Source: Wolinella sp052170135
Lineage (GTDB): Bacteria > Campylobacterota > Campylobacteria > Campylobacterales > Helicobacteraceae
Direction of reading: 5' to 3'
Assembly (NCBI GenBank): GCA_052170135.1
Contig: JBQNBC010000007.1
Location: 1-64,000, forward strand
DNA: 64,000 nt
Below the pieces are notes generated by a model that was not told the DNA's origin, made no database searches, and saw only the letters and a program-made list of their open reading frames with translations. Below, piece by piece: positions 26,793 to 35,995 of the stretch. Position numbers and translations under genes: made by a program. Numbering within the stretch: position 1 is the first letter of the stretch; each line of letters begins with the position of its first letter.

Positions 26793-28466
26793 TTAAGCTT
26801 CTGTTCTAAACTGTGAAAGCTTTGTATCTAAACGATTTGTAAGATCACTTAGGTGTTCAGCAGCCGCAGCTATCTCCTCTACATTTCTAGCATTTTCCGA
26901 AGAGATTGTATTGATAGTATTCATCGAGCTGATAATCTCATTTACTTCATTACCAGTGCGAACATAACCCTTAACCGTTCTATCAGACGTAGCAATTGCA
27001 CGCTCCATACTCTCATTCATTATTGAGATCTTATTCTTCACATCTTCAGCAACTACCGTTAGCTCGCTCACTTGCTTGGAGTTTGCATTCATTCTATCAC
27101 TAGATTCTGAAATAGCTTGAACAATCACATTGATAGTTGAGTTAATCTCTACTAGCGACTTTTGTGTCCTTTCAGCTAGCTTCCTAACCTCATCAGCAAC
27201 GACAGCAAAGCCACGCCCGTGCTCACCAGCACGCGCTGCTTCAATAGCTGCGTTTAGTGCAAGGAGATTTGTCTGATCTGCAATATCGCTAATAACAGAC
27301 AAGATTCCCTTTACCTGCTCAGCATCGCTACTTAGCTGCGACACGCGCTGTGCCAACTCTATCTCTACTGACACACTTTCATGTATCTTGTTACTTAAAA
27401 TATCGATAGCCTGATTCGCTTCAAATGCCCCTGCTCCAGCCTTTTGCAAATCATCTTTGCTTTTTTTGGCTTCATTTATTGAAGCAGATATACTCTCTTG
27501 AATATGTGCTGCTTTACGTGCTGTATCAGAGACTATAGTCGTAGATTCCTCTACGCTCTGTCCTGTATTTTCAGCAGACGATGATAGCTGTGTAGCAATA
27601 GCTGCATTCTGGTTTGATAGCTCCTTCGCATCACTTATCAAGGATTTTAGATTCCCAGCAGCTAGCGCAAGCAGCCCCATCGCGCTATCTGGCTCAAGCG
27701 CATTAATCTTGATTGCTAGATTCCCCTTAGAAATCTCATCAACAGCACTTTCAACATCTTTTGGCTTACCACCTAGAATCGTCTCTGGCACACGACTGCT
27801 TACAACTGCAAGCAGTACAACAGAAATAACGGTCAGAACCAAAAAGCCAATAAACATCTGCTCAGTATTATCAAGCTCAGCTCTAAGTTCCTTAAACTTA
27901 TGCTCTGTGCGCGCCTCGACTAGTGCGAAAAACTCATCAATAAGTGCAGCAATTTTACTTTTATATGTCTGATAGTCACCTCCAAATACAAAGGCCATAG
28001 CGTGTTCTTTCGCCTCCTTATCACCCCTTGGTGCACTTTCTATGATAGTCATCGCCTTAACTTCCAACTTTGTTAGTTGATTTGACTCGTTCTCGGCTCT
28101 AGTTAGAGCATCAAACTCCTTATCTGTAAAACCCTCTTTCCTCATTAGCTCTTTTAGTGCGATTTGCTGCTTTGTATCAGGCCGTGGAGCTACACCATTT
28201 CGCACGTCAAGCAAATGATTGTAATGATTCTTATACGTCACATCCCCACCAGTAGCGATATATATACGCACATATCGCGTCAAGTCATCCGAGCTCTGTC
28301 GCAACTCATCTGCCAGTTTGTAAGATAGAAGCTGCTTTTGAGCAGCGCTTGTAAGCTGCGAGGATACCTTTTCTAGTTGCATAAAAATAGCGCAAAGCAC
28401 AAGTATTAGCGTGACACTTGAAAACATTAAAACCCTCTGAAACCCCTTTGAACGTAGCAGAGCCAT
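26793..28466 (-). CDS. methyl-accepting chemotaxis protein
   Basis: The 557-residue receptor has a membrane helix at about 12-30, a periplasmic helical sensor region (about 31-205), a second helix near 207-226, a short HAMP-like linker (AVDEISKGNLAIKINAL), and the signalling domain with DIADQTNLLALNAAIEAARAG around 400. The sensor has no motif that gives a ligand. AAGGGA precedes the ATG. It is on the same strand as the NIT receptor, with the HI0933-family gene between them on the opposite strand. Confidence 0.9.
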   Translation of the reverse strand: MALLRSKGFQRVLMFSSVTLILVLCAIFMQLEKVSSQLTSAAQKQLLSYKLADELRQSSDDLTRYVRIYIATGGDVTYKNHYNHLLDVRNGVAPRPDTKQQIALKELMRKEGFTDKEFDALTRAENESNQLTKLEVKAMTIIESAPRGDKEAKEHAMAFVFGGDYQTYKSKIAALIDEFFALVEARTEHKFKELRAELDNTEQMFIGFLVLTVISVVLLAVVSSRVPETILGGKPKDVESAVDEISKGNLAIKINALEPDSAMGLLALAAGNLKSLISDAKELSNQNAAIATQLSSSAENTGQSVEESTTIVSDTARKAAHIQESISASINEAKKSKDDLQKAGAGAFEANQAIDILSNKIHESVSVEIELAQRVSQLSSDAEQVKGILSVISDIADQTNLLALNAAIEAARAGEHGRGFAVVADEVRKLAERTQKSLVEINSTINVIVQAISESSDRMNANSKQVSELTVVAEDVKNKISIMNESMERAIATSDRTVKGYVRTGNEVNEIISSMNTINTISSENARNVEEIAAAAEHLSDLTNRLDTKLSQFRTEA

Positions 28467-28905
28467 ATACTTCCCTTATTGTGGTTTCTCAATTAAATAT
28501 AAAATACATCAATCAAGTTGCGCGCAATAATATCATAAAGCTACAATCAATTGATGATATTTTACGTGAGTGTTTTTAAAAAAATTTAAGAAATATGGAT
28601 ACGTTGCAGATTCCGTACGATTAACACAAAGAGTGGCTAGTGGTTTTGGTTGCAAATCCTAAAATATCAAATGCTAGCTCGTGAATAACTAGAAGCTTCG
28701 CCCAGACCAGTAAGCAAGAATCGAGAAATAGTCCACTATACAAAATATAAATATAATACGTTTTAAATACTTATTGTATAGCATAAGCAATATATACAAT
28801 CTATTTAAAAATATATAACTTTTATAATTAATATCAGTCAGTTTCATTAGATGTAAAATCAATAATTTGATACAAAACATAACCAGTTCGATGGCTTCTG
28901 ACCTG
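28467..28905. other. AT-rich stretch without a supported gene
   Basis: I see no convincing gene. Only low-complexity AT-rich frames are open. The part next to 28466 (TATATT and TTTAAT boxes on the minus strand) probably holds the promoter of the chemoreceptor gene. Confidence 0.3.
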
Positions 28906-29358
28906 TTAGCGCTTCTTTTCTGTAATCCTCAACTTGAAAATATGATGGTCGAACATAGCAACAAAAAATGTCGCATCAAACACCTTGATATCCAACACGT
29001 AGCCCTCTACTCTTACTTCCCGCTTCTTTGTATCATGCTGAAGTGCATGTGCTCTAAACTCAATTTCATTGCCAGCCTCAGTTGGCGCGAGAAACTTAGC
29101 ATCTGCACCAATAAGAATCGCATTTGGATCATTTATTGCGCACATTGCCGCAAAGTTCGCCGAGGAGAATATAAAGCCTGGATGAACAAGCCCCATATTA
29201 TCTATAGACATTGTCTTACTCGTAGACAGCCAGACATTTGCATATCCTCGTGTCAGCTCACGCACCTCGCCAAATGAAGAATCAACCTCGAGATAGGTGC
29301 GCTGAGGGAGCGATTCCTCTTGGGTTTTATCCAGCTCATCACTAGAAATAGTATCCAT
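28906..29358 (-). CDS. hotdog-fold protein similar to Campylobacter Cj0977
   Basis: This 150-residue protein has a single hotdog-like domain with VWLSTSKTMSIDNMGLVHPGFIFSSANFAA, where GLVHPGFIFS marks the central helix region, followed by ILIGADAKFLAPTEAGNEIEF. Cj0977 is a flagellum-coregulated protein linked to invasion in C. jejuni, and it also follows cmoB there, so both sequence type and gene order match. No catalytic Asp/Glu of active thioesterases is obvious to me, so it may bind a ligand rather than hydrolyse thioesters. AGGAG precedes the ATG, two bases after the cmoB stop. Confidence 0.75.
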   Translation of the reverse strand: MDTISSDELDKTQEESLPQRTYLEVDSSFGEVRELTRGYANVWLSTSKTMSIDNMGLVHPGFIFSSANFAAMCAINDPNAILIGADAKFLAPTEAGNEIEFRAHALQHDTKKREVRVEGYVLDIKVFDATFFVAMFDHHIFKLRITEKKR

Positions 29359-29359
29359 T

Positions 29360-30271
29360 TTATGCTCCTTTGTAGGCTTTGATATAGATTCTTCGTGGGG
29401 CAGGATAACCCTCAATGGTAAAATCATAAGAATTTGGCGACAAGAAATCCTCAAGACTTTGAGAATCAATCCACTCCGTCTTGCGCTGTTCGCTTGCTTC
29501 TGTTTTACTAACTGCAAGCAACGAAATATTAGAAAATCCAGCCCGTTCTAGCCAATTTTTTAGCGCATTAAAAGTCGGAATAAAATAGACATTTGCCATC
29601 TTTGCATAGCGCAATCTTGGTGTAAGCGCAACCTCGCCCTCGCCCTCGATCATAAGAGTATCAAGCACAAGTTCTCCACCCGCACGCAAGCCCTTGTTTA
29701 GGCTTTTTAGGCACTTTATCGGGTCGCTACGATGATACAAAACGCCAAGACAAAACAACACATCAAACTCTCGCCCATAATCCTCAAGATGCTCAACACC
29801 AAGCATCTCAAAGCGAATTTGTGAGCAGACGAAACGATTTATAAAATCAAACTGCGTCCTACACAGCGGCGAAGGATCAAAGCCCGTAATGCTCTTTGGA
29901 TTTTGCGATAACATACGGAACATATAGTAGCCGTTGTTACAACCTATATCTGCAACATCTTTGCCAGCTAGGTTTATGTGTGGCTCTAAGAGCGCATACT
30001 TTTTCGCACTCACCCACTCGCTATCAATAAACAATTCTCCAAGAGCAAAAGGTCCTTTTCTCCATGGCTTTAACGCTCTTGCAACATGCTCTATTGCCGC
30101 TTGTTCCTCAGCACTAACACTCTTAAACAAAACCTCAACAGCATCATTGCTAAGCCCTACCTCCGCCACCTCAGGAATCAAAAGAGAATCAACCTGAGAT
30201 CGAAGTGGCGCAATATCCTTTCGTTCCAGCCACCTTTCTCGCTCGGCTATGACATCTTCTAGCATCGCCAT
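29360..30271 (-). CDS. cmoB: tRNA U34 carboxymethyltransferase CmoB
   Basis: The 303-residue enzyme transfers a carboxymethyl group from carboxy-SAM to 5-hydroxyuridine at tRNA position 34. Motifs fit CmoB: LKPWRKGPFALGELFIDSEW, the SAM loop DIGCNNGYYMFRM, and LGVLYHRSDPIKCL. The ATG at 30271 shares one base with the stop of the upstream lipoprotein gene (TGATG), so I use it rather than an upstream Met inside that gene. The partner enzyme CmoA is not in this window. Confidence 0.92.
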   Translation of the reverse strand: MAMLEDVIAERERWLERKDIAPLRSQVDSLLIPEVAEVGLSNDAVEVLFKSVSAEEQAAIEHVARALKPWRKGPFALGELFIDSEWVSAKKYALLEPHINLAGKDVADIGCNNGYYMFRMLSQNPKSITGFDPSPLCRTQFDFINRFVCSQIRFEMLGVEHLEDYGREFDVLFCLGVLYHRSDPIKCLKSLNKGLRAGGELVLDTLMIEGEGEVALTPRLRYAKMANVYFIPTFNALKNWLERAGFSNISLLAVSKTEASEQRKTEWIDSQSLEDFLSPNSYDFTIEGYPAPRRIYIKAYKGA

Positions 30272-30465
30272 CACTGAATTCCCCATTCATTGAAATTCAA
30301 AATATTACGCCGTGGGCAATTCTCATGATACGATCCCTGCGAATCGTAATAAACCTCCTTGTCATCATAAACATAGCGCGAAATTCCGCAGTCATTTGGA
30401 TAGACACAGCCACCAAGAATCAACACGAAAATCATATAAAAAATGGTGCGAAAGAGGAATTGCAT
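30271..30465 (-). CDS. small putative lipoprotein
   Basis: This 64-residue protein has a hydrophobic leader ending in the lipobox LGGC (Cys about residue 20), then a short polar mature part with three further cysteines and many Tyr. It should be lipidated after export. It is packed between the acetyltransferase gene (two bases away) and cmoB (one-base overlap), which supports it being a real gene. I do not recognise a family. Confidence 0.65.
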   Translation of the reverse strand: MQFLFRTIFYMIFVLILGGCVYPNDCGISRYVYDDKEVYYDSQGSYHENCPRRNILNFNEWGIQ

Positions 30466-30467
30466 TT

Positions 30468-31037
30468 CTAGATTCCTTGTAGCGGTTTTACCATCCTAGC
30501 ATAGGTTGCGCCACCTATATGACGCTCGCCGACATCGCTAAAACCAAGCTTTTCGTAATATTTTTTGGTGCTGATTTTATCACAATCAACAAGCAAAGAT
30601 AACCATTTTGCGCCACTTTTTTTCCCTAGATTCTCAGCGTGACATAGTAATTTCTTAGCAATTCCTTGCCTACGATGAGTCTCTTTAACAGCCAAGGAAT
30701 CGATATAAAAATCATCAGCTTCACACTCACATTCTAAGCTTTGTAGCCCTATTTTACGCGCTTTTAAGGAATTGATAATCGGCAAATCAAGCTTATCTAT
30801 ATCACGCCCTAAATAGAGCACTATCACGCCAACAATCTCGCCATTATCACAATAAAGTGAGATATTTTCATATCCAAGGCGCGAATGAGGATTCTCGCAA
30901 TACTCCACCAAGCGCGCAAGGACAGCCTCTTCTGTCTCTTCTCCACTAAGAACATTTGCTATATCGCCCATCGCCTCGCGAGCTATTTGCATAGCTATGG
31001 GCGCATCTTTTGATGTGGCTTTACGTATATGTTGCAT
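30468..31037 (-). CDS. GNAT-family N-acetyltransferase
   Basis: This 189-residue protein has the GNAT acetyl-CoA motif A: DDFYIDSLAVKETHRRQGIAKKLL, with the R-x-x-G-I-A loop, and a motif B-like end KYYEKLGFSDVGERHIGG. It resembles small-molecule or peptide acetyltransferases; the substrate cannot be told from sequence. It is the first gene of a four-gene minus-strand run through the hotdog protein and is divergent from the HTH gene at 31175. Confidence 0.85.
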   Translation of the reverse strand: MQHIRKATSKDAPIAMQIAREAMGDIANVLSGEETEEAVLARLVEYCENPHSRLGYENISLYCDNGEIVGVIVLYLGRDIDKLDLPIINSLKARKIGLQSLECECEADDFYIDSLAVKETHRRQGIAKKLLCHAENLGKKSGAKWLSLLVDCDKISTKKYYEKLGFSDVGERHIGGATYARMVKPLQGI

Positions 31038-31174
31038 TTTGCCCCTCTTTGCTATAAATATTTTGTTGAGTTACTATAGATATCTTTACCTATTTTAAAG
31101 CTACCGCTATTATACAATTACATTAATGTCACATCATGCCACATAAAAATTTAAAGCTTGTAAGGAATCACAAA

Positions 31175-31540
31175 ATGAAAGAGACAATCGGGCAACGTTT
31201 TAAGGTAGCAATTGAGAAAAAATATGGCAAATTCGAAAATAAAGTAATAGCACAAAGATACGGCGTCTCAGAGCAGGCTGTGATTAAATTCAAGCGTGAT
31301 GACAACTTAACAAAATCAATGATTGAAATTGCAAGAATCGAAGGAATAAATCTCAACTACTTAAGTAGCGGAATCGGATCTGTGTTTTTGGATTCCAACG
31401 GTGGATGCTCCCAAAGTCATGTGATTGGTACGGAAGATTTTAAAGACTTGATAAGCGATATTTTGACACTTGATTTAGCCGAACGCGAGTATCTATATCA
31501 CAAAATCAAGGCTGAATTTATAGCACTTAGGTGGCGATAG
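31175..31540 (+). CDS. phage CI-repressor-type helix-turn-helix protein
   Basis: This 121-residue protein has an N-terminal helix-turn-helix of the phage CI type: KVIAQRYGVSEQAVIKFKRD followed by a third helix TKSMIEIARIEGINLNYLSSG. The C-terminal 50 residues are acidic and carry no peptidase motif, so it is not a LexA-like cleavable repressor. AAGGAATC precedes the ATG. No other phage gene is nearby. It lies 58 bases upstream of aspA in the same direction and could regulate it or be cotranscribed, which is inference. Confidence 0.7.
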   Translation: MKETIGQRFKVAIEKKYGKFENKVIAQRYGVSEQAVIKFKRDDNLTKSMIEIARIEGINLNYLSSGIGSVFLDSNGGCSQSHVIGTEDFKDLISDILTLDLAEREYLYHKIKAEFIALRWR

Positions 31541-31598
31541 AAACTAACTTTTAGGCTCCATATCCTACATTTTCAAATTAAAAATATAGAGACTTGAA

Positions 31599-33014
31599 AT
31601 GAGCTTAACAAGAATAGAACATGATTTAATAGGCGATTTAGAAATTAGCAATGAATGCTACTACGGTGTGCAGACAGCACGAGCCAGGGAAAACTTCCAC
31701 ATCTCAGGCGTAGAGCTATCAAACCTACCGACTTTTGTTACCTCTTTGGCAAAAGTCAAAAAGGCCGTGACACTTGCAAATTTTGAGTTAGGATTGCTAG
31801 ATGCGAGACTGACAGATGCCATCTCTCGCGCTTGCGACATGATTATTAATGGCGAATATTTAGAACAATTTGTAGTTGATGTCATCCAAGGTGGCGCTGG
31901 CACATCTACAAACATGAATGCAAATGAAGTCATCGCAAATATTACCCTCGAGCTCATGGGACACAAAAAAGGCGAGTACCAATATTGCCACCCAAACAAC
32001 CATGTCAATCTATCACAATCCACCAACGATGCATATCCTACCGCACTACGTGTCGCGCTACACGAAAAACTAATCGAGCTAACAGAATCAATGGAAATTC
32101 TTCGCGATTCTTTCGCGCGCAAGGCTGAGGAGTTCAAAGATGTCATAAAAATGGGACGTACACAGCTATAAGACGCTGTACCAATGACACTTGGACAGGA
32201 GTTTAAAACCTATGCCGTAATGCTAGGGGAAGATATCGATCGTGTGCTAGAAGCTGGCAAACTCGTCCTTGAAATAAATCTCGATGCAACCGCAATAGGC
32301 ACAGGAATCAACTCTCATCCAGACTATGCTGCGCTTGTCAACAAGAAGCTTCAGGAGATTACAGGGCGGGCATTTGTGACAGCTATCGACTTAGTAGAGG
32401 CAACACAGGATACTGGAGCATATGTACAGATTTCTGGCGTACTAAAGCGTGTATCAACAAAAGTCTCTAAAATATGCAATGACCTACGCCTGCTTAGCTC
32501 TGGACCTCGCGCCGGGCTAAATGAAATTAATCTCCCGCCAATGCAACCAGGCAGCTCCATAATGCCAGGCAAAGTTAATCCCGTAATCCCAGAGGTCGTA
32601 AATCAAGTCTGCTACCACGTCATCGGCGCAGACCTGACAGTCACGCTAGCAGCCGAGGGTGGGCAGCTCCAGCTAAATGTATTTGAACCAGTTATCGCAT
32701 TTGAGATTTTTAGTTCGATAAACATGATGAAGCGCGCGTTTGAGACACTTGCTACTAAATGTGTCGATGGAATCACTGCAAACACCGAGCACTGTCGTGC
32801 ATATGTCCTAAATAGTATCGGACTTGTGACCGCGCTAAATCCGTATATCGGCTACGAAAACTCCACATCTATCGCCAAAGAGGCTCTACAAAGTGGAAAA
32901 TCTGTACACGACATAGTGCTAGAGAGAAATTTGCTGAGCAAAGAAGAACTAGAAGAGATTATTCATCCAGAGAACATGATAAAACCAAAGGTAATTTTGC
33001 CACTTAAAAAATAG
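31599..33014 (+). pseudogene. aspA: aspartate ammonia-lyase interrupted by one in-frame stop
   Basis: Read through, this frame gives a full-length aspartase (471 residues). Motifs include QSTNDAYPTALRVALHEKL-type sequence near 145, GRTQL at 186-190 and the family signature GSSIMPGKVNP near 318. Codon 191 is TAA (32169-32171) where the family has Gln (GRTQLQDAVP), and the frame continues at once with DAVPMTLGQEF. One C-to-T change explains it. Aspartase converts aspartate to fumarate and ammonia, important in fumarate-respiring Campylobacterota. An ATG at 32184 could restart translation but would yield only the C-terminal part. Confidence 0.88.
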
Positions 33015-33508
33015 TAAATCACCATAAAATGCAAGTCTTGTCGCCTTGTGCGCGTGACTGCATTGACTTTTAAATATCTCAAATACATACAATATTTGCA
33101 TTTTCAATAAAAAGATCGAGCGTTTTAGAACTATTAAGAATCCGCGGTAGACTTTTTGCACAATAAAACGCTCAAGGCTTTAAGCCATCTCACTCAACAT
33201 TATGGAGCCCAAAGCAAACCCCAGATATGCCAATGTAGTTTATTTTCAACCTGAATGTTTATTTATAGCACAAGAATCAATACCCAGATTCTTACATATA
33301 CCTACATTTAGCAAGCCAACAACCTTACCTATTATGCCATGTATCCACTTAGGCCTACGAATTGATAGATTCTCAATAAAAGCAAATAAATCACCACTTA
33401 GTGTTATCAAACCCTCAATGCTAATTATCACAAAACCTACAGTCTCAGACATGGCAACCTGCTTAACAACACATAACAAATAAAGAATCTAGTGTTGCCT
33501 AAATTTAA
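33015..33508. other. gene-free stretch; possible small hydrophobic frame
   Basis: The minus strand is open from 33479 to 33246 (77 codons, or 68 from an internal Met preceded by AGG) directly downstream of dctA, with one possible membrane segment GFVIISIEGLITLSGDLFAF. I recognise no family and would not rely on it. A ten-base inverted repeat (33118-33127 with 33164-33173) lies past the end of aspA and may contribute to termination. Confidence 0.3.
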
Positions 33509-34837
33509 TTACGCAACCTGTGCAAACTCTTCTGGATGATTCATCGCATAATCAAACTTCTCCCTATCTATCTGTTTGTCCCAAATTGCAACAATGAGAC
33601 ACGCTACGGCATTTCCGCAGAGATTTCCGCATGCGCGCATCTCGCTCATGAACTTATCCACGCCAAGCAAGACAGCCACTGTCGCTACAGGTATCGCACC
33701 ATGGAGTGCTGATAGCGTACCAGCTAGCACGATAAAACCAGAGCCAGTCACGCCTACAGCACCCTTGCTAGTAATCATAAGAATCAACAAAATACTAAGC
33801 TCTTGCTCAAGGCTAAGAGGGATATTAAACGCTTGACTTAAAAAGATGACACTCAGTGCAAGGTAGATATTAGTGCAGTCGAGGTTAAAAGAGTAGCCAG
33901 TAGGTACGACAAGCCCCACAGTTCCGCGAGTAATTCCAGCTGCTTCAAGCTTTTTCATAAGTGGTGCTAGAGCTGTTTCGCTAGATGATGTGGCGAAGAC
34001 TACCAGTACTTCCTTGCCGATAAAACGCATAAATTTAAAGATATTAACTTTTGCAAAATAGCAAATAATTCCAAGGATACCAAATATGAAAACAAGGCAT
34101 GTTATAGCCATTACACCAAGTAGCCATGCCATATTTATAAGCGAGCCAAAGCCAAACTTCCCAATAAGAAATGCCATCGCACTAAACGCTGCTATAGGAC
34201 TAAAAAGCATAAGAATCGTGAGAATCTTAAAGAAGAAGTTTTGCGCAATTTCAAGCGGTCGAAGAATCTTACTCTTAATGTCATGTCTCAAAAACGAGAT
34301 AATAAATGCACTCACAAGAGCCATAAATAGCACTTGCAACGTGTTTGCTGTAAAAAATGGTGTAATTGGATCTGATGGAATAGCACCGATTAAAATAGCC
34401 TTTATAGAGCCGACATCCTTGCCACTTGCCAAATCTGCGTATTGCTTCACGCTATTAGCATCCATCATTTCAATAGCCAGATTCATTCCTGAGCCTGGTT
34501 CAAGGAAATTACCTCCTATGATTCCTATGGCTAGAGCAATAGTACTGACAACTTCAAAATAGATGAATGCCTTTAGTCCGATAGAGCCGACCTCGCGAAG
34601 ATTCTCTAAGCCGACAATTCCTGAGATGATTGTCAAGAAAATAATAGGTCCAATAAGCCATTTTAGAGCTTGAATAAACCAGTCGATTCCTATTTTGGAC
34701 TTAATGCCCAGCTCAGGGCTAATAACACCAAGAATAACACCAAGAATAATCCCTGTAACAACCCAAAATGCAAGACTTTTCATCGAGCGAACAATCCAGT
34801 GCGTGCGCTCCTCTTGTGTAACTTCAACCGCTGACAA
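33509..34837 (-). CDS. dctA: C4-dicarboxylate/cation symporter DctA
   Basis: The 442-residue carrier of the dicarboxylate/amino acid:cation symporter family has about eight membrane helices and two re-entrant loops. Family motifs are ATSSSETALAPLMKKLEAAG (serine-rich loop) and PTGYSFNLDCTNIYLALSVIF, where DctA has the same PTGYSFNLD. It should import succinate, fumarate, malate or aspartate. It faces aspA in convergent orientation, a sensible pairing for aspartate use. GltP-type glutamate transport is the main alternative. Confidence 0.85.
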   Translation of the reverse strand: MSAVEVTQEERTHWIVRSMKSLAFWVVTGIILGVILGVISPELGIKSKIGIDWFIQALKWLIGPIIFLTIISGIVGLENLREVGSIGLKAFIYFEVVSTIALAIGIIGGNFLEPGSGMNLAIEMMDANSVKQYADLASGKDVGSIKAILIGAIPSDPITPFFTANTLQVLFMALVSAFIISFLRHDIKSKILRPLEIAQNFFFKILTILMLFSPIAAFSAMAFLIGKFGFGSLINMAWLLGVMAITCLVFIFGILGIICYFAKVNIFKFMRFIGKEVLVVFATSSSETALAPLMKKLEAAGITRGTVGLVVPTGYSFNLDCTNIYLALSVIFLSQAFNIPLSLEQELSILLILMITSKGAVGVTGSGFIVLAGTLSALHGAIPVATVAVLLGVDKFMSEMRACGNLCGNAVACLIVAIWDKQIDREKFDYAMNHPEEFAQVA

Positions 34838-35188
34838 GATAACTCCTTAAGCTTGTATGTGAGATGGAGCATTACGCTCAAGCATGATTAATAGTAGCCA
34901 AAGGAATGCGAATAGTGGATTGTTTTTATCAAAATTCAACAAAGAATCCAGCCCAAAGTGGGGCGAGAAGTAACAATTTTTAGTGTTTTTTATAGCAATC
35001 ATAAATGCTTAAATTAATCTCACAATATCAGCTAGTTTATTTTTATGATTTTGAAATATTTGATTTCTCGCTTATATTGGCTTGTGTACGATAAACAACA
35101 TTGCATGTTTTATACAAGCACTACTTTGAATATGCCTGCCAAAATACATAAATATAGTTAAATGAAATTTTATAAGCTTAAAACTAAC
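34838..35188. other. intergenic region without a supported gene
   Basis: No open frame of note is present. The part next to 34837 should hold the dctA promoter; the AAGGAG-like AGGAGT on the minus strand just upstream of the dctA ATG is its ribosome site. I see no clear terminator for the tonB-like gene at the other end. Confidence 0.3.
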
Positions 35189-35992
35189 TCATCGTCCATA
35201 GATTTTGTAATGTACTTTTATACGAATTTTTGTCGTTCGCGATGGGAGCGGGTAGTCCTTGTATGCGATTTGGATTGTCTTTATACTATTTTTATCCAGT
35301 AGCGTATATCCAAGTGCATGCAATAGACGCAAGTCGCTAATATCACCGTTGGGATGGAGAAAAAACTCCACGGCATTTATACCCTCTTGCCCAAGTTCGC
35401 CTGCTATTTGAGGATATTTTAGATAGCGTTGCGTTATTGCACCGATTTTACTTAGATTATCTTCGATAAACTCTTGCTCCTCGCGCGTAAGCGAGAAAAA
35501 CTCATCTCCATAAAGCTCCTTTATATCACTATTTTCAAACTTCTGGCTAAGATCGTATATCGTCGGTGTACTCGTAGTTTGAGCTTGTGGTTTTGATTTT
35601 TCCAAAACAGGAACCTCAGTTGCTATTAATTCTTTGCTTGATTCTATCCGCTTCACCGGAGCACTTGACTTTGGCATAGCTTCTTTAGATTTTAACTTTT
35701 TACTCTCTTTTGGTGGATGCGTTGACCTTTTTAGAGATGATTTTTGCGGTATTTGCTGGATTTCTTCTTGTTGTTTTAGGGCTTGTGTTGGTATTTTTTC
35801 TGGAGGTGTGCTTGGCTTTATCTGTGACTGGATAGATTCTTGGCTTGGTACATTTTTTGCGATTTTTATATGCCGTGCGCTAATGCGCCTCTCGTGCTCA
35901 TTTGGCTTTTGTAGCTCAAATAGCAAGTATAGCAAAAGAAGTAATGCATGAAAGATGAGCGATAAAAGGAGCGCGATAAGGCTTTTTTGCAT
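35189..35992 (-). CDS. TonB-like energy transducer
   Basis: The 267-residue protein has one N-terminal membrane helix with the TonB-type Ser and His four residues apart (S11, H15 in LLSLIFHALLLLL). A long Pro/Lys/Gln/Ser-rich stretch (about 35-150) to span the periplasm and a C-terminal domain (about 185-267) with GQEGINAVEFFLHPNGDISDL follow. It would couple inner-membrane energy to outer-membrane receptors such as the two at 56-60 kb. No exbB or exbD is in the window. It is the last gene of the operon behind fliN, as in H. pylori, so a flagellar or cell-envelope role is also possible. Confidence 0.78.
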   Translation of the reverse strand: MQKSLIALLLSLIFHALLLLLYLLFELQKPNEHERRISARHIKIAKNVPSQESIQSQIKPSTPPEKIPTQALKQQEEIQQIPQKSSLKRSTHPPKESKKLKSKEAMPKSSAPVKRIESSKELIATEVPVLEKSKPQAQTTSTPTIYDLSQKFENSDIKELYGDEFFSLTREEQEFIEDNLSKIGAITQRYLKYPQIAGELGQEGINAVEFFLHPNGDISDLRLLHALGYTLLDKNSIKTIQIAYKDYPLPSRTTKIRIKVHYKIYGR

Positions 35993-35995
35993 CTT

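Noticed and set aside
28689..28880. A 63-codon minus-strand frame rich in Ile, Leu and Tyr
   Set aside because: The region is so AT-rich that hydrophobic frames arise by chance; no ribosome site or family.
33202..33483. A 93-codon plus-strand frame between aspA and dctA
   Set aside because: It is Pro/Thr-rich, has no ribosome site, and overlaps a slightly better opposite frame that I also could not support.
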